Origin: Arthrobacter_D sp015752045
GTDB lineage: Bacteria > Actinomycetota > Actinomycetes > Actinomycetales > Micrococcaceae
Assembly (NCBI RefSeq): GCF_015752045.1
Contig: NZ_JADOUS010000005.1
Location: 186,001 to 250,000 of the forward strand
Direction of reading: 5' to 3'
Length of the DNA: 64,000 bases
In this document: positions 32,699 to 41,608 of the stretch, piece by piece
How positions within the stretch are numbered: the first letter of the stretch is position 1
Layout of the letters: each line of letters starts with the position of its first letter
Notes under the pieces: model-generated
What the model was told of the DNA's origin: nothing
The model's input: only the letters and a program-made list of their open reading frames with translations
The model's database searches: none
Program-made: the position numbers and the translations under genes

Positions 32699-34782
32699 TG
32701 TCCGATCTCATCAACCCGGAGCTCGTGGCTCTGGACAAGGACCTGGGGGCGAATCGTTCCAGGGTGATCCGCCACCTCGCCGAGCTGGTCGCCGCACAGG
32801 GCCGCTCCACGGAAGTCGACGCGCTGTTCGCCGATGCCCTCGCCCGGGAGGAGAAGACCGCGACCGGCATCCCCGGCGGCATCGCCATCCCGCACTGCCG
32901 ATCCACGGCCGTCTCGGAGGCGACCCTCGTGATGGCACGCCTCTCCCCGCCCGTGGACTTCGGGGCCAAGGACGGCCCGGCGGATCTCGTGTTCTTCATC
33001 GCCGCACCCGACGGGGCGGACCAGGAGCATCTGAAACTGCTGTCCAAACTCGCGCGGTCACTGATCAAGAAGGACTTCACCGCCTCGCTGCGCGCCGCGC
33101 AGTCGCCGGCCGACGTCGTCGCGCTCGTCAACGGCGCGCTCGGCGTCGGTACCGCACCGACGGACGCCGCGGGCGCGTCCACCGGGTCCACCTCAGGCAC
33201 GCGGACGGCCGAAGCCGCTGCCACGCTCGGCACCTCGCTTGCCGGGGCCGACACCGCGGGACCCGCCGTCGAGCACGGGCACTCCACGGACACGAAGGTG
33301 CGCCGCCTCGTGGCCGTGACCGCGTGCCCCACCGGCATCGCCCACACCTACATGGCGGCCGACTCCCTGGTCGCGGCGGCCAGGGAGCGCGGGGTCGATC
33401 TCCAGGTCGAGACCCAGGGCTCCTCGGGCGCCACGCCGCTGGATCCCGCGGTCATCGCGGCCGCCGACGCCGTCATCTTCGCGGTCGACGTCGACGTCCG
33501 CGACAAGCAGCGCTTCGCCGGCCTCCCCGTCATCAGCTCGCCCGTCAAGCGCGGCATCGACGAGCCGGGCGAGATGGTGGAGGAAGCCCTCGCCGCGGCC
33601 GGGAACCCGAACGCGCGGCGCGTCGCCGGCACCGCCGGAGACCAGCAGACGGATGACGACGGCGGCCGGGACAGCGTCGGCAGCACACTCAAGCGCGCAC
33701 TGCTCACCGGCGTCAGCTACATGATCCCCTTCGTCGCAGGCGGCGGTCTGCTGATCGCCCTCGGCTTCCTCCTGGGCGGCTACCTCATCACCGAGACCGC
33801 GGACGCCGTGGTCCTCGAGAACAGCCTCGTGAACCTGCCGGCCGGAGGGCTCGGCGAGTACCTCGGAGCCGTGGCCTTCAAGATCGGCCAGTTGTCGCTC
33901 GGGTTCCTCGTCCCGGCCCTCGCCGGCTACATCGCGTACGCACTGGCGGACCGCCCGGGCATCGCCCCCGGCTTCGTCGCCGGCGCCGTCGCCGGATTCA
34001 TGGGTGCGGGCTTCCTCGGCGGTATCGTCGGCGGCCTGCTCGCCGGGTACGCCGCCATGATGATCGGCCGACTCTCCGTGCCCCGCTGGCTGCGGAGCCT
34101 CATGCCGGTCGTCATCATCCCGCTCGTGGCGTCCATCGTCGCGTCCGGCCTGATGTTCCTCCTGCTCGGCGGACCGATCGCCGCGCTCACCGCGGGCCTC
34201 AACGCCTGGCTGTCCGGGCTCACCGGCACGGCCGCCGTCGGGCTCGGCGTGATCCTCGGACTCATGATGGCCGTCGACCTCGGCGGCCCGGTCAACAAGG
34301 TCGCCTACTCCTTCGCCGTCGCCGGGCTCGGAGCCGCCTCGGTCGACAACATCGCGCCCCTGCAGATCATGGCGGCCGTCATGGCCGCCGGCATGGTGCC
34401 GCCGCTCGCGATGGCCCTGGCCACCCTGATCGACCGCAACCGCTTCACCGCACCGGAACGGGAGAACGGGAAGGCCGCCTGGCTGCTGGGTGCCAGCTTC
34501 ATCTCCGAGGGCGCCATCCCGTTCGCGGCGGCCGACCCGCTGCGCGTCATCCCGGCGTCACTGCTCGGCTCCGCGGTCACCGGCGCCATCATCATGGGCA
34601 CCGGCGTCACCTCGCAGGCACCCCACGGCGGCTTCTTCGTCTTCTTCGCGATCGGGAACTTCGCGATGTTCGTGGTCGCGATCCTCGTCGGGATGGTTGT
34701 CTCGGCACTCGCGGTGATCGCCCTCAAGCGCTACGCGACCCGCAAGACGGAGACCCCCGTGGCCGAGCCGGTTGCAGCCTGA
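32698..34782 (+). CDS. fruA: Fructose PTS permease, fused EIIABC
   Basis: 694 aa. EIIA domain residues 1-150 with phospho-accepting H66 in GIAIPHCRS; Ala/Thr/Ser-rich linker 150-195; EIIB domain with phospho-cysteine C210 in VAVTACPTGIAHTYMA; EIIC membrane domain from about 330, with eight to ten hydrophobic segments (LLTGVSYMIPFVAGGGLLIALGFLLGG; DLGGPVNKVAYSFA). Imports fructose as fructose 1-phosphate. AGGAGG precedes the ATG at the fruK stop. Phosphate comes from HPr encoded next. Confidence 0.95.
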   Translation: MSDLINPELVALDKDLGANRSRVIRHLAELVAAQGRSTEVDALFADALAREEKTATGIPGGIAIPHCRSTAVSEATLVMARLSPPVDFGAKDGPADLVFFIAAPDGADQEHLKLLSKLARSLIKKDFTASLRAAQSPADVVALVNGALGVGTAPTDAAGASTGSTSGTRTAEAAATLGTSLAGADTAGPAVEHGHSTDTKVRRLVAVTACPTGIAHTYMAADSLVAAARERGVDLQVETQGSSGATPLDPAVIAAADAVIFAVDVDVRDKQRFAGLPVISSPVKRGIDEPGEMVEEALAAAGNPNARRVAGTAGDQQTDDDGGRDSVGSTLKRALLTGVSYMIPFVAGGGLLIALGFLLGGYLITETADAVVLENSLVNLPAGGLGEYLGAVAFKIGQLSLGFLVPALAGYIAYALADRPGIAPGFVAGAVAGFMGAGFLGGIVGGLLAGYAAMMIGRLSVPRWLRSLMPVVIIPLVASIVASGLMFLLLGGPIAALTAGLNAWLSGLTGTAAVGLGVILGLMMAVDLGGPVNKVAYSFAVAGLGAASVDNIAPLQIMAAVMAAGMVPPLAMALATLIDRNRFTAPERENGKAAWLLGASFISEGAIPFAAADPLRVIPASLLGSAVTGAIIMGTGVTSQAPHGGFFVFFAIGNFAMFVVAILVGMVVSALAVIALKRYATRKTETPVAEPVAA

Positions 34783-34834
34783 TCCGCAGTCGGCTTGGCT
34801 GTACCTGAACCCATCCACGAAAAAGGAGCACATC

Positions 34835-35113
34835 ATGGCAGAACGCAAGGCAACCGTCGCGAGCCGCGTCGGGCTGCACGCCCGTCCGGCATCGATCTTC
34901 GCGGAGGCAGCGGGCGAGCTTCCCCTCGAGGTGACCATCGCGATGGACGGCGAGCCCGCCGAGGAAGCCATGGACGCTTCGAGCATCCTCTCGCTCATGA
35001 GCCTCGGAGCCTCGCACGGCGACGTCGTCGTCCTGCGTGCCGACGGTGACGGTGCCGAGAACGCCCTCGAGGCCCTGGCCCGCATCATCGAGACGGACCA
35101 CGACGCCGCGTAG
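34835..35113 (+). CDS. ptsH: Phosphocarrier protein HPr
   Basis: 92 aa. H15 in GLHARPAS is the phospho-accepting residue; a regulatory-serine region is present in MDASSILSLMSLG. Transfers phosphate from enzyme I (not in this window) to EIIA domains such as FruA and probably DhaM. AAAAGGAGCACATC precedes the ATG. Last gene of the fru operon, followed by a strong hairpin terminator. Confidence 0.95.
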   Translation: MAERKATVASRVGLHARPASIFAEAAGELPLEVTIAMDGEPAEEAMDASSILSLMSLGASHGDVVVLRADGDGAENALEALARIIETDHDAA

Positions 35114-35128
35114 CCTGCACCAACGCAA

Positions 35129-35170
35129 AAGGGCACCATCCGCCGTCCATACGTGGCGGGTGGTGCCCTT
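35129..35170 (+). terminator. Terminator of the fru operon
   Basis: AAGGGCACCATCCGCC / GGCGGGTGGTGCCCTT, 16-bp stem with one wobble pair and a 10-nt loop, preceded by AAAA and followed by CTTGCG, 15 bp after the ptsH stop. Confidence 0.9.
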
Positions 35171-35302
35171 CTTGCGTCCCCAGCGCGAGACCTCCGGGTG
35201 GATCCACCGGTTGTGATGGACACACCCGCCTGCCGGGTAACGATCCGCTGACCCCCCACGGAGAGCGGCAGTTACATAATCATAATTTTCACACACAATC
35301 AT

Positions 35303-35344
35303 GGAAACGTGAACAGCAGCCGGACACAAACACGTCACGTTTCC
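35303..35344 (-). repeat. 10-bp inverted repeat downstream of membrane protein gene
   Basis: GGAAACGTGA (35303-35312) and TCACGTTTCC (35335-35344), perfect arms 22 nt apart. It lies 28 bp past the stop of the minus-strand gene at 35372, next to an AT-rich stretch (35273-35300). It may be a weak terminator or a protein site. Confidence 0.5.
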
Positions 35345-35371
35345 TGCAGGGGTGCAGGTCTCGATGCCCCT

Positions 35372-36094
35372 CTACGCGAGCTTGTTCGCGGAGGCGGCGC
35401 TCTTCCTGCCGACGGCACGGCTCACCCAGATCAGGCAGAGACCCAGGACCGTCAGCAGGATGGCCGAGAACGGCAGGACGATGTCCCAGTACATCAGGTC
35501 CAGGGTGGTCAGCCTCAGCAGCACGAACACCACCACGAGCGCGAAGCCGCAGGCCAGGAGGGCGCACGCGACGCGGTGGATGATCCGCCCCTGCCGGTCG
35601 AAGGCCGCCGCCGCCGCCGGGATCACGAGGCAGGCGGCGACCCACCCCGGGTAGAGCCGTCCGACGGCGGCGTACTGCTGCACCGTGTCCTGGTCCGCGA
35701 AGGCGAGCAGGGCGGTCGAGCTTCCCTCGAGCTCGCTGGACACGAAGAAGTAGAGCGTCGCCGCGACGCTCAGGCCCACGATCGCCAGGCCGAAGGGTCC
35801 GATGATCAGGCGGCGGGCCAGGGTGGAACCGAACGCCGCCGCCATCCGGATGCCGAGGAGGACGAAGACGGCGTACAGGGCCAGACGCAGCAGGAGGTTC
35901 GCGATATTCACCCCGCCGAGGGCTGCGTCGACCGCCAGGTAGATCGGATCGATCGACAGGCCGACGGCGAGCGTGAGGAGCACGAGCGCCAGGAAGATGG
36001 TGCCGCCCCGACGGTCTCGCAGCCCCGGGATGCGGACTGCCGCGCCGGCGGCGCACAGGCCGAGTGCCACCCACTGGATCGTCATCGCATTCAT
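35372..36094 (-). CDS. Seven-helix integral membrane protein of unknown function
   Basis: 240 aa with about seven transmembrane segments (IQWVALGLCAAGAAVRI; GTIFLALVLLTLAVGLSIDPIYLAVD; LLLRLALYAVFVLLGIRMAAAFG; and others). Layout and pairing with an XRE-type regulator recall the MAB_1171c-type putative transporters, but the protein is shorter and I do not assign it. Its ATG overlaps the regulator stop (ATGA), so the two are made together. Confidence 0.7.
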   Translation of the reverse strand: MNAMTIQWVALGLCAAGAAVRIPGLRDRRGGTIFLALVLLTLAVGLSIDPIYLAVDAALGGVNIANLLLRLALYAVFVLLGIRMAAAFGSTLARRLIIGPFGLAIVGLSVAATLYFFVSSELEGSSTALLAFADQDTVQQYAAVGRLYPGWVAACLVIPAAAAAFDRQGRIIHRVACALLACGFALVVVFVLLRLTTLDLMYWDIVLPFSAILLTVLGLCLIWVSRAVGRKSAASANKLA

Positions 36095-36828
36095 CCGAGG
36101 TTCTCCCACATGGCACGGTCCTTGCCGTCGTCGAGTTCGGCCCGCCGGATCTGCTTGCCGAGCACGTCGAGGCGGTCCCGGGCGAGGAACACGAGGTCGA
36201 GGTCGCTCAGCGCGCAGAGGGCCCGAGCGCGCCCGTCCTCCGGCCAGCCTCCCTCGAGCGGCGTGAGGAGACCGGTGACCACGAGCCCGCTCGTGAGGGA
36301 GACGCCGGCGATCCTGGCCGCCTGCATGGCGATCTCGGGTGCGAGCCGGCCCGCCGTGAGCTGCGCGGACAGGTTCTGGCGGGCGACGCCGGTGCTGGCC
36401 GCCAGCTGCTGCCGGAGATCGCCGGGGTCGATCGCCTCGATCCAGGCCCGGACCGAGTTCCGGTGCGGGAAGGGTGCGAGGTTCAACCGCAGGTCCGTCC
36501 CCGCACACTCCTTGTCCTCGCTGCGGGCCACGAGCAGTCGGAGGATGTCGATGTGCGAGACCTGGCTGACGAGTTCCGCGTCGGTCGGTGTCCGGATGCC
36601 GTCCTGGAGGTCGCCATAGCCTTCGAAGCCGGCGAGTGCATCCGTGGGCGAGAGCCCGTACGCACGGGCGATGGCCACGATGGTCGGTACCGAGACCTTG
36701 CCCCGGACGAGCTGCTGGGCGAGGGTGGATCGCTTGATGCCCGCGACCCTGCAGAGGTCGGTCACGGTGTCCTCGGGTGCGATCCGGGAACGCCACAGCT
36801 GGAACGCCTTGGCTGTGACGGCCATCAT
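36091..36828 (-). CDS. Regulator with two XRE-like helix-turn-helix segments
   Basis: 245 aa. Two helix-turn-helix-like segments: TVTDLCRVAGIKRSTLAQQLVRGKVSVPTIVAIARAYGLS near residues 20-65 and DLRQQLAASTGVARQNLSAQLTAGRLAPEIAMQAARIAGVS near 135-175. The start is set at ATG 36828 because AAAGGTG lies directly upstream; further in-frame codons pass through the promoter. A 19-bp inverted repeat overlaps its -35 region, suggesting autoregulation. Coupled to the membrane protein gene. Confidence 0.75.
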   Translation of the reverse strand: MMAVTAKAFQLWRSRIAPEDTVTDLCRVAGIKRSTLAQQLVRGKVSVPTIVAIARAYGLSPTDALAGFEGYGDLQDGIRTPTDAELVSQVSHIDILRLLVARSEDKECAGTDLRLNLAPFPHRNSVRAWIEAIDPGDLRQQLAASTGVARQNLSAQLTAGRLAPEIAMQAARIAGVSLTSGLVVTGLLTPLEGGWPEDGRARALCALSDLDLVFLARDRLDVLGKQIRRAELDDGKDRAMWENLG

Positions 36829-36862
36829 CACCTTTCGATTGGACTTTCCGGTCTCCTGTCGA

Positions 36863-36925
36863 AGTATACTGAGATCGCTGGCTCCCAGTTCTGCGATTCC
36901 CCCATACGCAGAACTCGGAGCCAGC
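36863..36925 (-). promoter_or_regulatory. Promoter with 19-bp inverted-repeat operator
   Basis: On the minus strand TATACT (36863-36868) is a near-consensus -10 element. Upstream is GCTGGCTCCCAGTTCTGCG (36877-36895) mirrored by CGCAGAACTCGGAGCCAGC (36907-36925), 18 of 19 positions paired, 11-bp centre. The left arm covers the -35 region, so a bound regulator would block polymerase. The long symmetric arms fit a protein with two DNA-binding domains. Confidence 0.7.
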
Positions 36926-36974
36926 TCCACTTAACGGCATTCCCTCGCGGCGGCGCGCGCCGCCCACGGCGGGC

Positions 36975-37208
36975 CTACCAGCGGACCTTCTTCTCCTTCT
37001 TTCCCTGCTTGCTGCTCTCGTGCGCGGCCTTGGCGTGGCCGGCCCCGGTCGCAGCAGCGGGACCGGCGGCGTTGTTCTTCTTCGCCAGCGCGAGCCGCGC
37101 CCTGGGGTCGTCCTGCAGTTTCCTGGCGCCGGCCCCCGCGGGGGTCCTGCCGGCCTCGGCGGCCGACGCGTCATCCTGGGGCTGGTGGTTCTGGGGCGTG
37201 CTGGTCAT
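36975..37208 (-). CDS. Small basic hypothetical protein
   Basis: 77 aa, rich in Ala, Lys, Gln and Gly with no hydrophobic segment; ends in a lysine cluster and VRW. GAAAGGAAC before the ATG supports translation. Probably disordered. Not recognised as a named family; seen only as a lone gene here. Confidence 0.6.
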   Translation of the reverse strand: MTSTPQNHQPQDDASAAEAGRTPAGAGARKLQDDPRARLALAKKNNAAGPAAATGAGHAKAAHESSKQGKKEKKVRW

Positions 37209-37460
37209 GGTGTTCCTTTCGGGTAGGAACGCCCGCGGAACGTGTCTGGACAGGTCGGCACGGGACGCAGGAGGACCGCGGGGATCGCGCCGGGAGGACC
37301 GGACAGATTCAGTGGGCGCCCTTGGAGGGTGTCATCGACAAGTGGCGCGGAACTCGGCCGGAGCCGGCTCTCTACTGGAAAAGAAGTGTCCTCATGCCCA
37401 TGACCGTACACCCGGCCGAAGCGGCCGGACAAGGTGCCGGGCGAGCCGGGCCTGTCCGAT

Positions 37461-38732
37461 CTAGCGACGGCGGATGCCGTGCAGCGCGACGTCGACGAAG
37501 ACAAGACGGTGGTCACTCGTGGGGAAGGGGAAGATCCCGGTCAGTTCCGACCCGGGCATGCCCGCCCGCGGCCAGAACACCCCCGCCGCAGCGACCCGCA
37601 GGGTACGGGACGGGAGCACGTAGTCGGCCCGGATGTTGCCGGCGTCGAGATCCTCGAAATCCGCGGTGTCGAACCCGGGATCGCTCCGGTGGACGGCGTT
37701 CGCGCCGCCCTGGAACGCCGAGGCCTCGGTGCCTCCGTTCGACGACGGCAGCGGGTCCTGCACCAGTTTGTTGCCGAGCAGCTGATCGATCGAGCCCCCC
37801 AGCGAGTCGCCGTCGAGCGGGTCGCTGTTCTGGTCCCCCATGACGATGAAGCGTTCGCCGCGCTGGAGTCCCCCGGCCGCCCCGGCGTCGTCGTAGATGT
37901 AGGAGGCGTCGGACCCGCTGGTGACGTAGTCGGACCAGAAGCGGATCTCGTCGCTGTTGCGCCTGCCGTTGCGGTCCTCCACGCCGTCGAAGACGGGAGG
38001 TGTGGGGTGGCTCGCCAGGACGTGGACGGTCGTGCCGCCCACGCTCACGGGCACGTCCCAGTGGGACTTGCTGGACAGCGGGAGCGCGGCGAGCTCGCTG
38101 GCGGAGTACCAGTCCCTCGGCGCGTCCGTGGCGGGGTTGTCGGGAAGGAGCGCGCCGGGCATGTCCTTCCACAGGAAGTTCCGGAAGGTCCGCACCGACT
38201 CCGTGAGGATGGGATACCGGGAGTAGATGACCATACCGTACTGGCCCTCGAACACGCCGAAGCCCAGGGCGTCGTCGGCTCCGCCCACGGAGCCGTCGTT
38301 GTTCAGGTCGAACCCGCTGGGAGCACCGGTGTTCGACGGCGCCGTGTACACATAGGGGTAGTCGAGCGGGGCCTTGCCGTTCTGGCCGACCGAGAGGTAG
38401 TTGTCGTTGAACAGGTCGGCGGCCCGGTTCCCCGCGACGTAGTCGAACTCGTTGAGGAGCACCACGTCCGGCCTGTTGATCTGGAGGACTTCGGCGATCG
38501 CCGTCGCCTGCGCGTTGCCGGGCGTCCCGAGGTCCCGGACGAGCTCGCCGGCCGCTGACCGGTTCAGGCTCGCGTTGTACGTGGCGAAGCGGACCTCCTG
38601 CAGGGCGCCCTGGGTGCCGGCGCGGAGTACGGCGCGTGTGTCGTCCCCCGGATTCGCGACCGCGAGGGGCGCGGGTACGACGAGGAGCGAGACGGCCATC
38701 AGGCCGATGGCGCAGCGCGCTGTCAGTCGCAT
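37461..38732 (-). CDS. Secreted endonuclease/exonuclease/phosphatase (EEP) family protein
   Basis: 423 aa with a signal peptide (IGLMAVSLLVVPAPLAVANP). EEP-fold motifs: FATYNASLN, VVLLNEFDY with the metal-binding Glu, VLASHPTPP, MGDQNSDP and a C-terminal SDHRLVFVDV with the catalytic Asp-His. An insertion near residue 140 contains DLNNDGSVGGADD, an EF-hand/dockerin-like calcium loop. Extracellular nuclease or phosphodiesterase is the likely activity. GGGAGG precedes the ATG. Confidence 0.87.
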   Translation of the reverse strand: MRLTARCAIGLMAVSLLVVPAPLAVANPGDDTRAVLRAGTQGALQEVRFATYNASLNRSAAGELVRDLGTPGNAQATAIAEVLQINRPDVVLLNEFDYVAGNRAADLFNDNYLSVGQNGKAPLDYPYVYTAPSNTGAPSGFDLNNDGSVGGADDALGFGVFEGQYGMVIYSRYPILTESVRTFRNFLWKDMPGALLPDNPATDAPRDWYSASELAALPLSSKSHWDVPVSVGGTTVHVLASHPTPPVFDGVEDRNGRRNSDEIRFWSDYVTSGSDASYIYDDAGAAGGLQRGERFIVMGDQNSDPLDGDSLGGSIDQLLGNKLVQDPLPSSNGGTEASAFQGGANAVHRSDPGFDTADFEDLDAGNIRADYVLPSRTLRVAAAGVFWPRAGMPGSELTGIFPFPTSDHRLVFVDVALHGIRRR

Positions 38733-38855
38733 CGCTTCCCTCCTCGGGTCGGGGAGACGGCGCCGCCCCGTGTGCGCGCCGTCCCCGAATGGTTCGCTTC
38801 GGTAACTTGATCCTAACGGCGGAAAGCGTCCTGGAGCCGGCCCGAAGGTAACGAT

Positions 38856-39476
38856 TCAAGGTCGACCAGGGGTGGCCCGATGCCGTCCCGGGCCTCGCGC
38901 CCCGAGGGCGCCGAGGTCCCTCTCGGCCGCATCGAGCGCCTGCTCCAGCCGGGCCACTGCGACCGCGTATCCCACCGCCGCCGCCTCGTCGAGCGGGGAG
39001 GACGTGACGGCGTCGCGGGCCGACCCGGCAGCACGGACGGCCCGCACCAGGGGGCGTACGGCAGGGTTCCCCGGGTCGTGCATCCCCGGATAGTGGATGG
39101 CCTTGCCCGGATCGACGTCGTAGTCCGCCCAGCGCCGCAGCACGTCCTCGTGGCGGTGCTGCAGATCCCGCCTCGCCGCCGCCCGCGAGGATTCCTCAGC
39201 CTGGCGCCGCCGCCGGCCATGGCGGCGCCAGGTCCAGGCGACGGCCGCACCGGCGGAGGTGATACCCACCGCGAGGGCCGGCCACGCCGCTCCAAGGGCC
39301 CCGGCGACGACGCCGGCGCCCGCGATGACCACGGCCCCGCCGAAGGCGAGCCAGAAGGGGTCGTCCGCTTCGCCGCCGCGCCGGGAGACGGCATCGATCC
39401 GCCACGCGGTCAGCGCCGCGGCACCGACCATGGCGGCACAGGCGGCCAGGCTACCCACCAGGGCGACGGCGTCCAT
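38856..39476 (-). CDS. Hypothetical membrane-anchored protein
   Basis: 206 aa. Two or three hydrophobic segments in the first 85 residues (MDAVALVGSLAACAAMVGAAALTAW; WLAFGGAVVIAGAGVVAGALGAAWPALAVGI), then a basic stretch RRHGRRRR and a soluble helical C-terminal half. Family not recognised. AGAGGGA precedes ATG 39476. Function cannot be inferred. Confidence 0.65.
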   Translation of the reverse strand: MDAVALVGSLAACAAMVGAAALTAWRIDAVSRRGGEADDPFWLAFGGAVVIAGAGVVAGALGAAWPALAVGITSAGAAVAWTWRRHGRRRRQAEESSRAAARRDLQHRHEDVLRRWADYDVDPGKAIHYPGMHDPGNPAVRPLVRAVRAAGSARDAVTSSPLDEAAAVGYAVAVARLEQALDAAERDLGALGARGPGRHRATPGRP

Positions 39477-39702
39477 GAATCCCTCTCCGCTGCGGCTCGG
39501 CGGGCCTTCCGGCTCGCCACCGAGCAATGGCTCCTTCCAGTTCAAACGAGCGGGCGCCCCGAGTCAATCCCCGATCGCCGAGGGACTTCCTGCTGCCTCG
39601 GATCGCAGGGCGTCGGGCTGTGACAGGCTGGGACAGGATCGGCCGGGCAGCTCATCGGGACGCCCGGCAAGTCGTGCTCGAAGAGATCGGAAAGGGGGCC
39701 CC

Positions 39703-40458
39703 GTGCCCGTATGGATGCAGGCGTTCGCCTGGGGCGCGATCGCCGGAGGGGCGCTGCTCATCGGAGCGGGCATCGCCTGGAGATGGACGGTACCTCCGCA
39801 GGCCGTGGCCTTCGTGATGGCCTTCGGTGCCGGCGTCCTCATCTCGGCGCTGGCCTTCGAACTCGTCGGCGAGGCGCAGGATGTGGGCGGGATCGTGCCG
39901 ACGACCACGGGCTTCCTCGTCGGCGCGGTGACCTACGTGGGCGCCAATGGAGCGCTGGCCCGGTTGGGAGCCCAGCACCGCAAGAGATCAGGCGGCCAGC
40001 AGCCCTCGGAGGACGAGGTGGCGGGCAGCGGCAACGCGATCGCGCTCGGGGCGCTGCTCGACGGCATCCCGGAATCGGTCGTCCTCGGGCTCGGACTCGT
40101 CGCGGGCGGCTCCGTGAACCCCGCCGTCCTGGTCGCGATCTTCATCTCGAACGTCCCCGAGGGGCTTTCGAGCACGGCCGGCATGAAGGGTTCCGGGCGA
40201 AGCGCGCGCTACGTGTTCGGACTGTGGGGCGGCATCGCGGTCGTGTCCGGTATCGCGTCGTTGGTGGGCTATTCCCTGCTGGCCGGCGCCTCCGGGGTCA
40301 CGATCGCCTTCATCACGGCCATCGCTGCCGGCGCGATCCTCGCGATGATCGCCGACACGATGATCCCGGAAGCCTTCGAGCGCCAGCACATGCTGACGGG
40401 ACTCATCACGGCGCTCGGTTTCCTCGCCGCCTTCGTGGTCCACGACATGTCCGGCTAG
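39703..40458 (+). CDS. ZIP-family (ZupT-like) metal transporter, atypical
   Basis: 251 aa, eight hydrophobic segments. The two ZIP signature helices are present (LLDGIPESVVLGLGL and ISNVPEGLSSTAGM), but the usual histidines of HxxPE-type sites are Asp and Ser, so metal preference or activity may differ. A short cytoplasmic loop (HRKRSGGQQPSEDE) lacks the common His-rich stretch. GTG 39703 with AAAGGGGG upstream is the preferred start; ATG 39715 is possible. Confidence 0.8.
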   Translation: MPVWMQAFAWGAIAGGALLIGAGIAWRWTVPPQAVAFVMAFGAGVLISALAFELVGEAQDVGGIVPTTTGFLVGAVTYVGANGALARLGAQHRKRSGGQQPSEDEVAGSGNAIALGALLDGIPESVVLGLGLVAGGSVNPAVLVAIFISNVPEGLSSTAGMKGSGRSARYVFGLWGGIAVVSGIASLVGYSLLAGASGVTIAFITAIAAGAILAMIADTMIPEAFERQHMLTGLITALGFLAAFVVHDMSG

Positions 40459-40526
40459 CGCCGGTCCAGGAGAAGACCCCGGGCAGCGGAAGGGGCCCCG
40501 GCCGGGCCGGGACCCCTCCCACCTGC

Positions 40527-40603
40527 TGGTGGGCCCTGTGGGGCTCGAACCCACGACCCACGGATTAAAAGTCCGTTGCTCTAGCCAACTGAGCTAAGGG
40601 CCC
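40527..40603 (-). tRNA. tRNA-Lys (anticodon UUU)
   Basis: Complete cloverleaf on the minus strand: acceptor GGGCCCT / AGGGCCC, D-arm GCTC...GAGC, anticodon stem ACGGA/TCCGT with loop CTTTTAA (anticodon TTT), T-arm GTGGG TTCGAGC CCCAC, discriminator A and encoded CCA. Confidence 0.98.
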
Positions 40604-40745
40604 ACGCCGCGCACCCGGACATCGCATCCGTGGATGCCGCCGTCGGGCGCCGACGAGCTTACTTTATCGCAATCGCCACCGGCCCGAGGACTGCCCCAGG
40701 GGCACCGCCTTCCAGCCTGAAATCGCCCAGGAGTATCCTCATTCC

Positions 40746-41393
40746 ATGGACGGCGAATATAAGAACAACAGCCCGCGGCCCCACAAGCCGAAGCCCTTCG
40801 CGCCCGCGGACTTCGAGGTCTTCGCGGGGGGGATCGATCCGTCGAGGGTCTCCGAAGCAGCCCACATGGCCGCCCATGCCCTGGTCCATCACGGGCGCGA
40901 CTCCGAGGACCCGGACGTGACGCGCCGGCTCGTCGAACTGGCCGACCAGCAGGGCCTGGACGCGATCGCGGAGATGTGGGCCGCGAGCCCGCCGCGATCA
41001 CTGCCCGGCGCGCTGTGGCGCCTCTACGCCCTCCGTGCGGCCACCCAGCAGAACCCCGAGCGCATGGCCTCGTACTTCGCCTCGGGCAAGGAGGCCGCGC
41101 AGGTCTCGCAGGTCGTGGCCGGTGTCGCCGAGCCTCCGGGTGCCGCGGAGATGGCCGCGATGGCCGACACCATCCTGTCCGGAGCCTTCGAGGGGGAGTT
41201 CGACGTCGCCCTCGAGCGCTTCGCCGCGTTCTGCCGGGTCGTCGCGCTCGGACAGGCGAACCACGCCGACGACGCCGAGGCCGACAACGGCACCCACGCC
41301 TCGAAACTCACCCGCAACTCGCACCAGCTCATCAAGACGGCCGAGGATCTGGAGCACGCCGCGGCGTCCTGGCGGCGCGGGGAGCTCGACTGA
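40746..41393 (+). CDS. Conserved-looking hypothetical protein
   Basis: 215 aa, soluble, alanine- and glutamate-rich and helical; acidic. Not recognised. Regular helical stretches (RLVELADQQGLDAIAEMWAAS; ALWRLYALRAATQQNPERMASYFASG) suggest an all-alpha domain. TATCCT at 40734-40739 lies 6 nt before the ATG, supporting a leaderless start and thus expression. Precedes the DUF47-pit operon by 215 bp. Confidence 0.7.
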   Translation: MDGEYKNNSPRPHKPKPFAPADFEVFAGGIDPSRVSEAAHMAAHALVHHGRDSEDPDVTRRLVELADQQGLDAIAEMWAASPPRSLPGALWRLYALRAATQQNPERMASYFASGKEAAQVSQVVAGVAEPPGAAEMAAMADTILSGAFEGEFDVALERFAAFCRVVALGQANHADDAEADNGTHASKLTRNSHQLIKTAEDLEHAAASWRRGELD

Positions 41394-41414
41394 AGCGCTC
41401 GGCTGCAGCCGATG

Positions 41415-41443
41415 TTGACAGCGGCTCCGGGGACGGCAAGACT
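41415..41443 (+). promoter_or_regulatory. Candidate promoter for DUF47-pit operon
   Basis: TTGACA (perfect -35) at 41415-41420, 17-bp spacer, AAGACT at 41438-41443. A small hairpin GCCGCT-TTG-AGCGGC lies downstream at 41487-41501, before the operon. Confidence 0.4.
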
Positions 41444-41608
41444 TAAGTCGGCGTCGGACCGTGGAACCCCCGGGCTTCAACACTCAGCCGCTTTGAGCGG
41501 CCTTCCGCCGAGAGGCGCTCCCGGTTCGACGCCACTACTCTGCCCTCCAGCATCCAGCGCGGCCACCGTCGGCACGCTGACAGCCCCTTGTCCTCCGAGG
41601 AAGACTCC

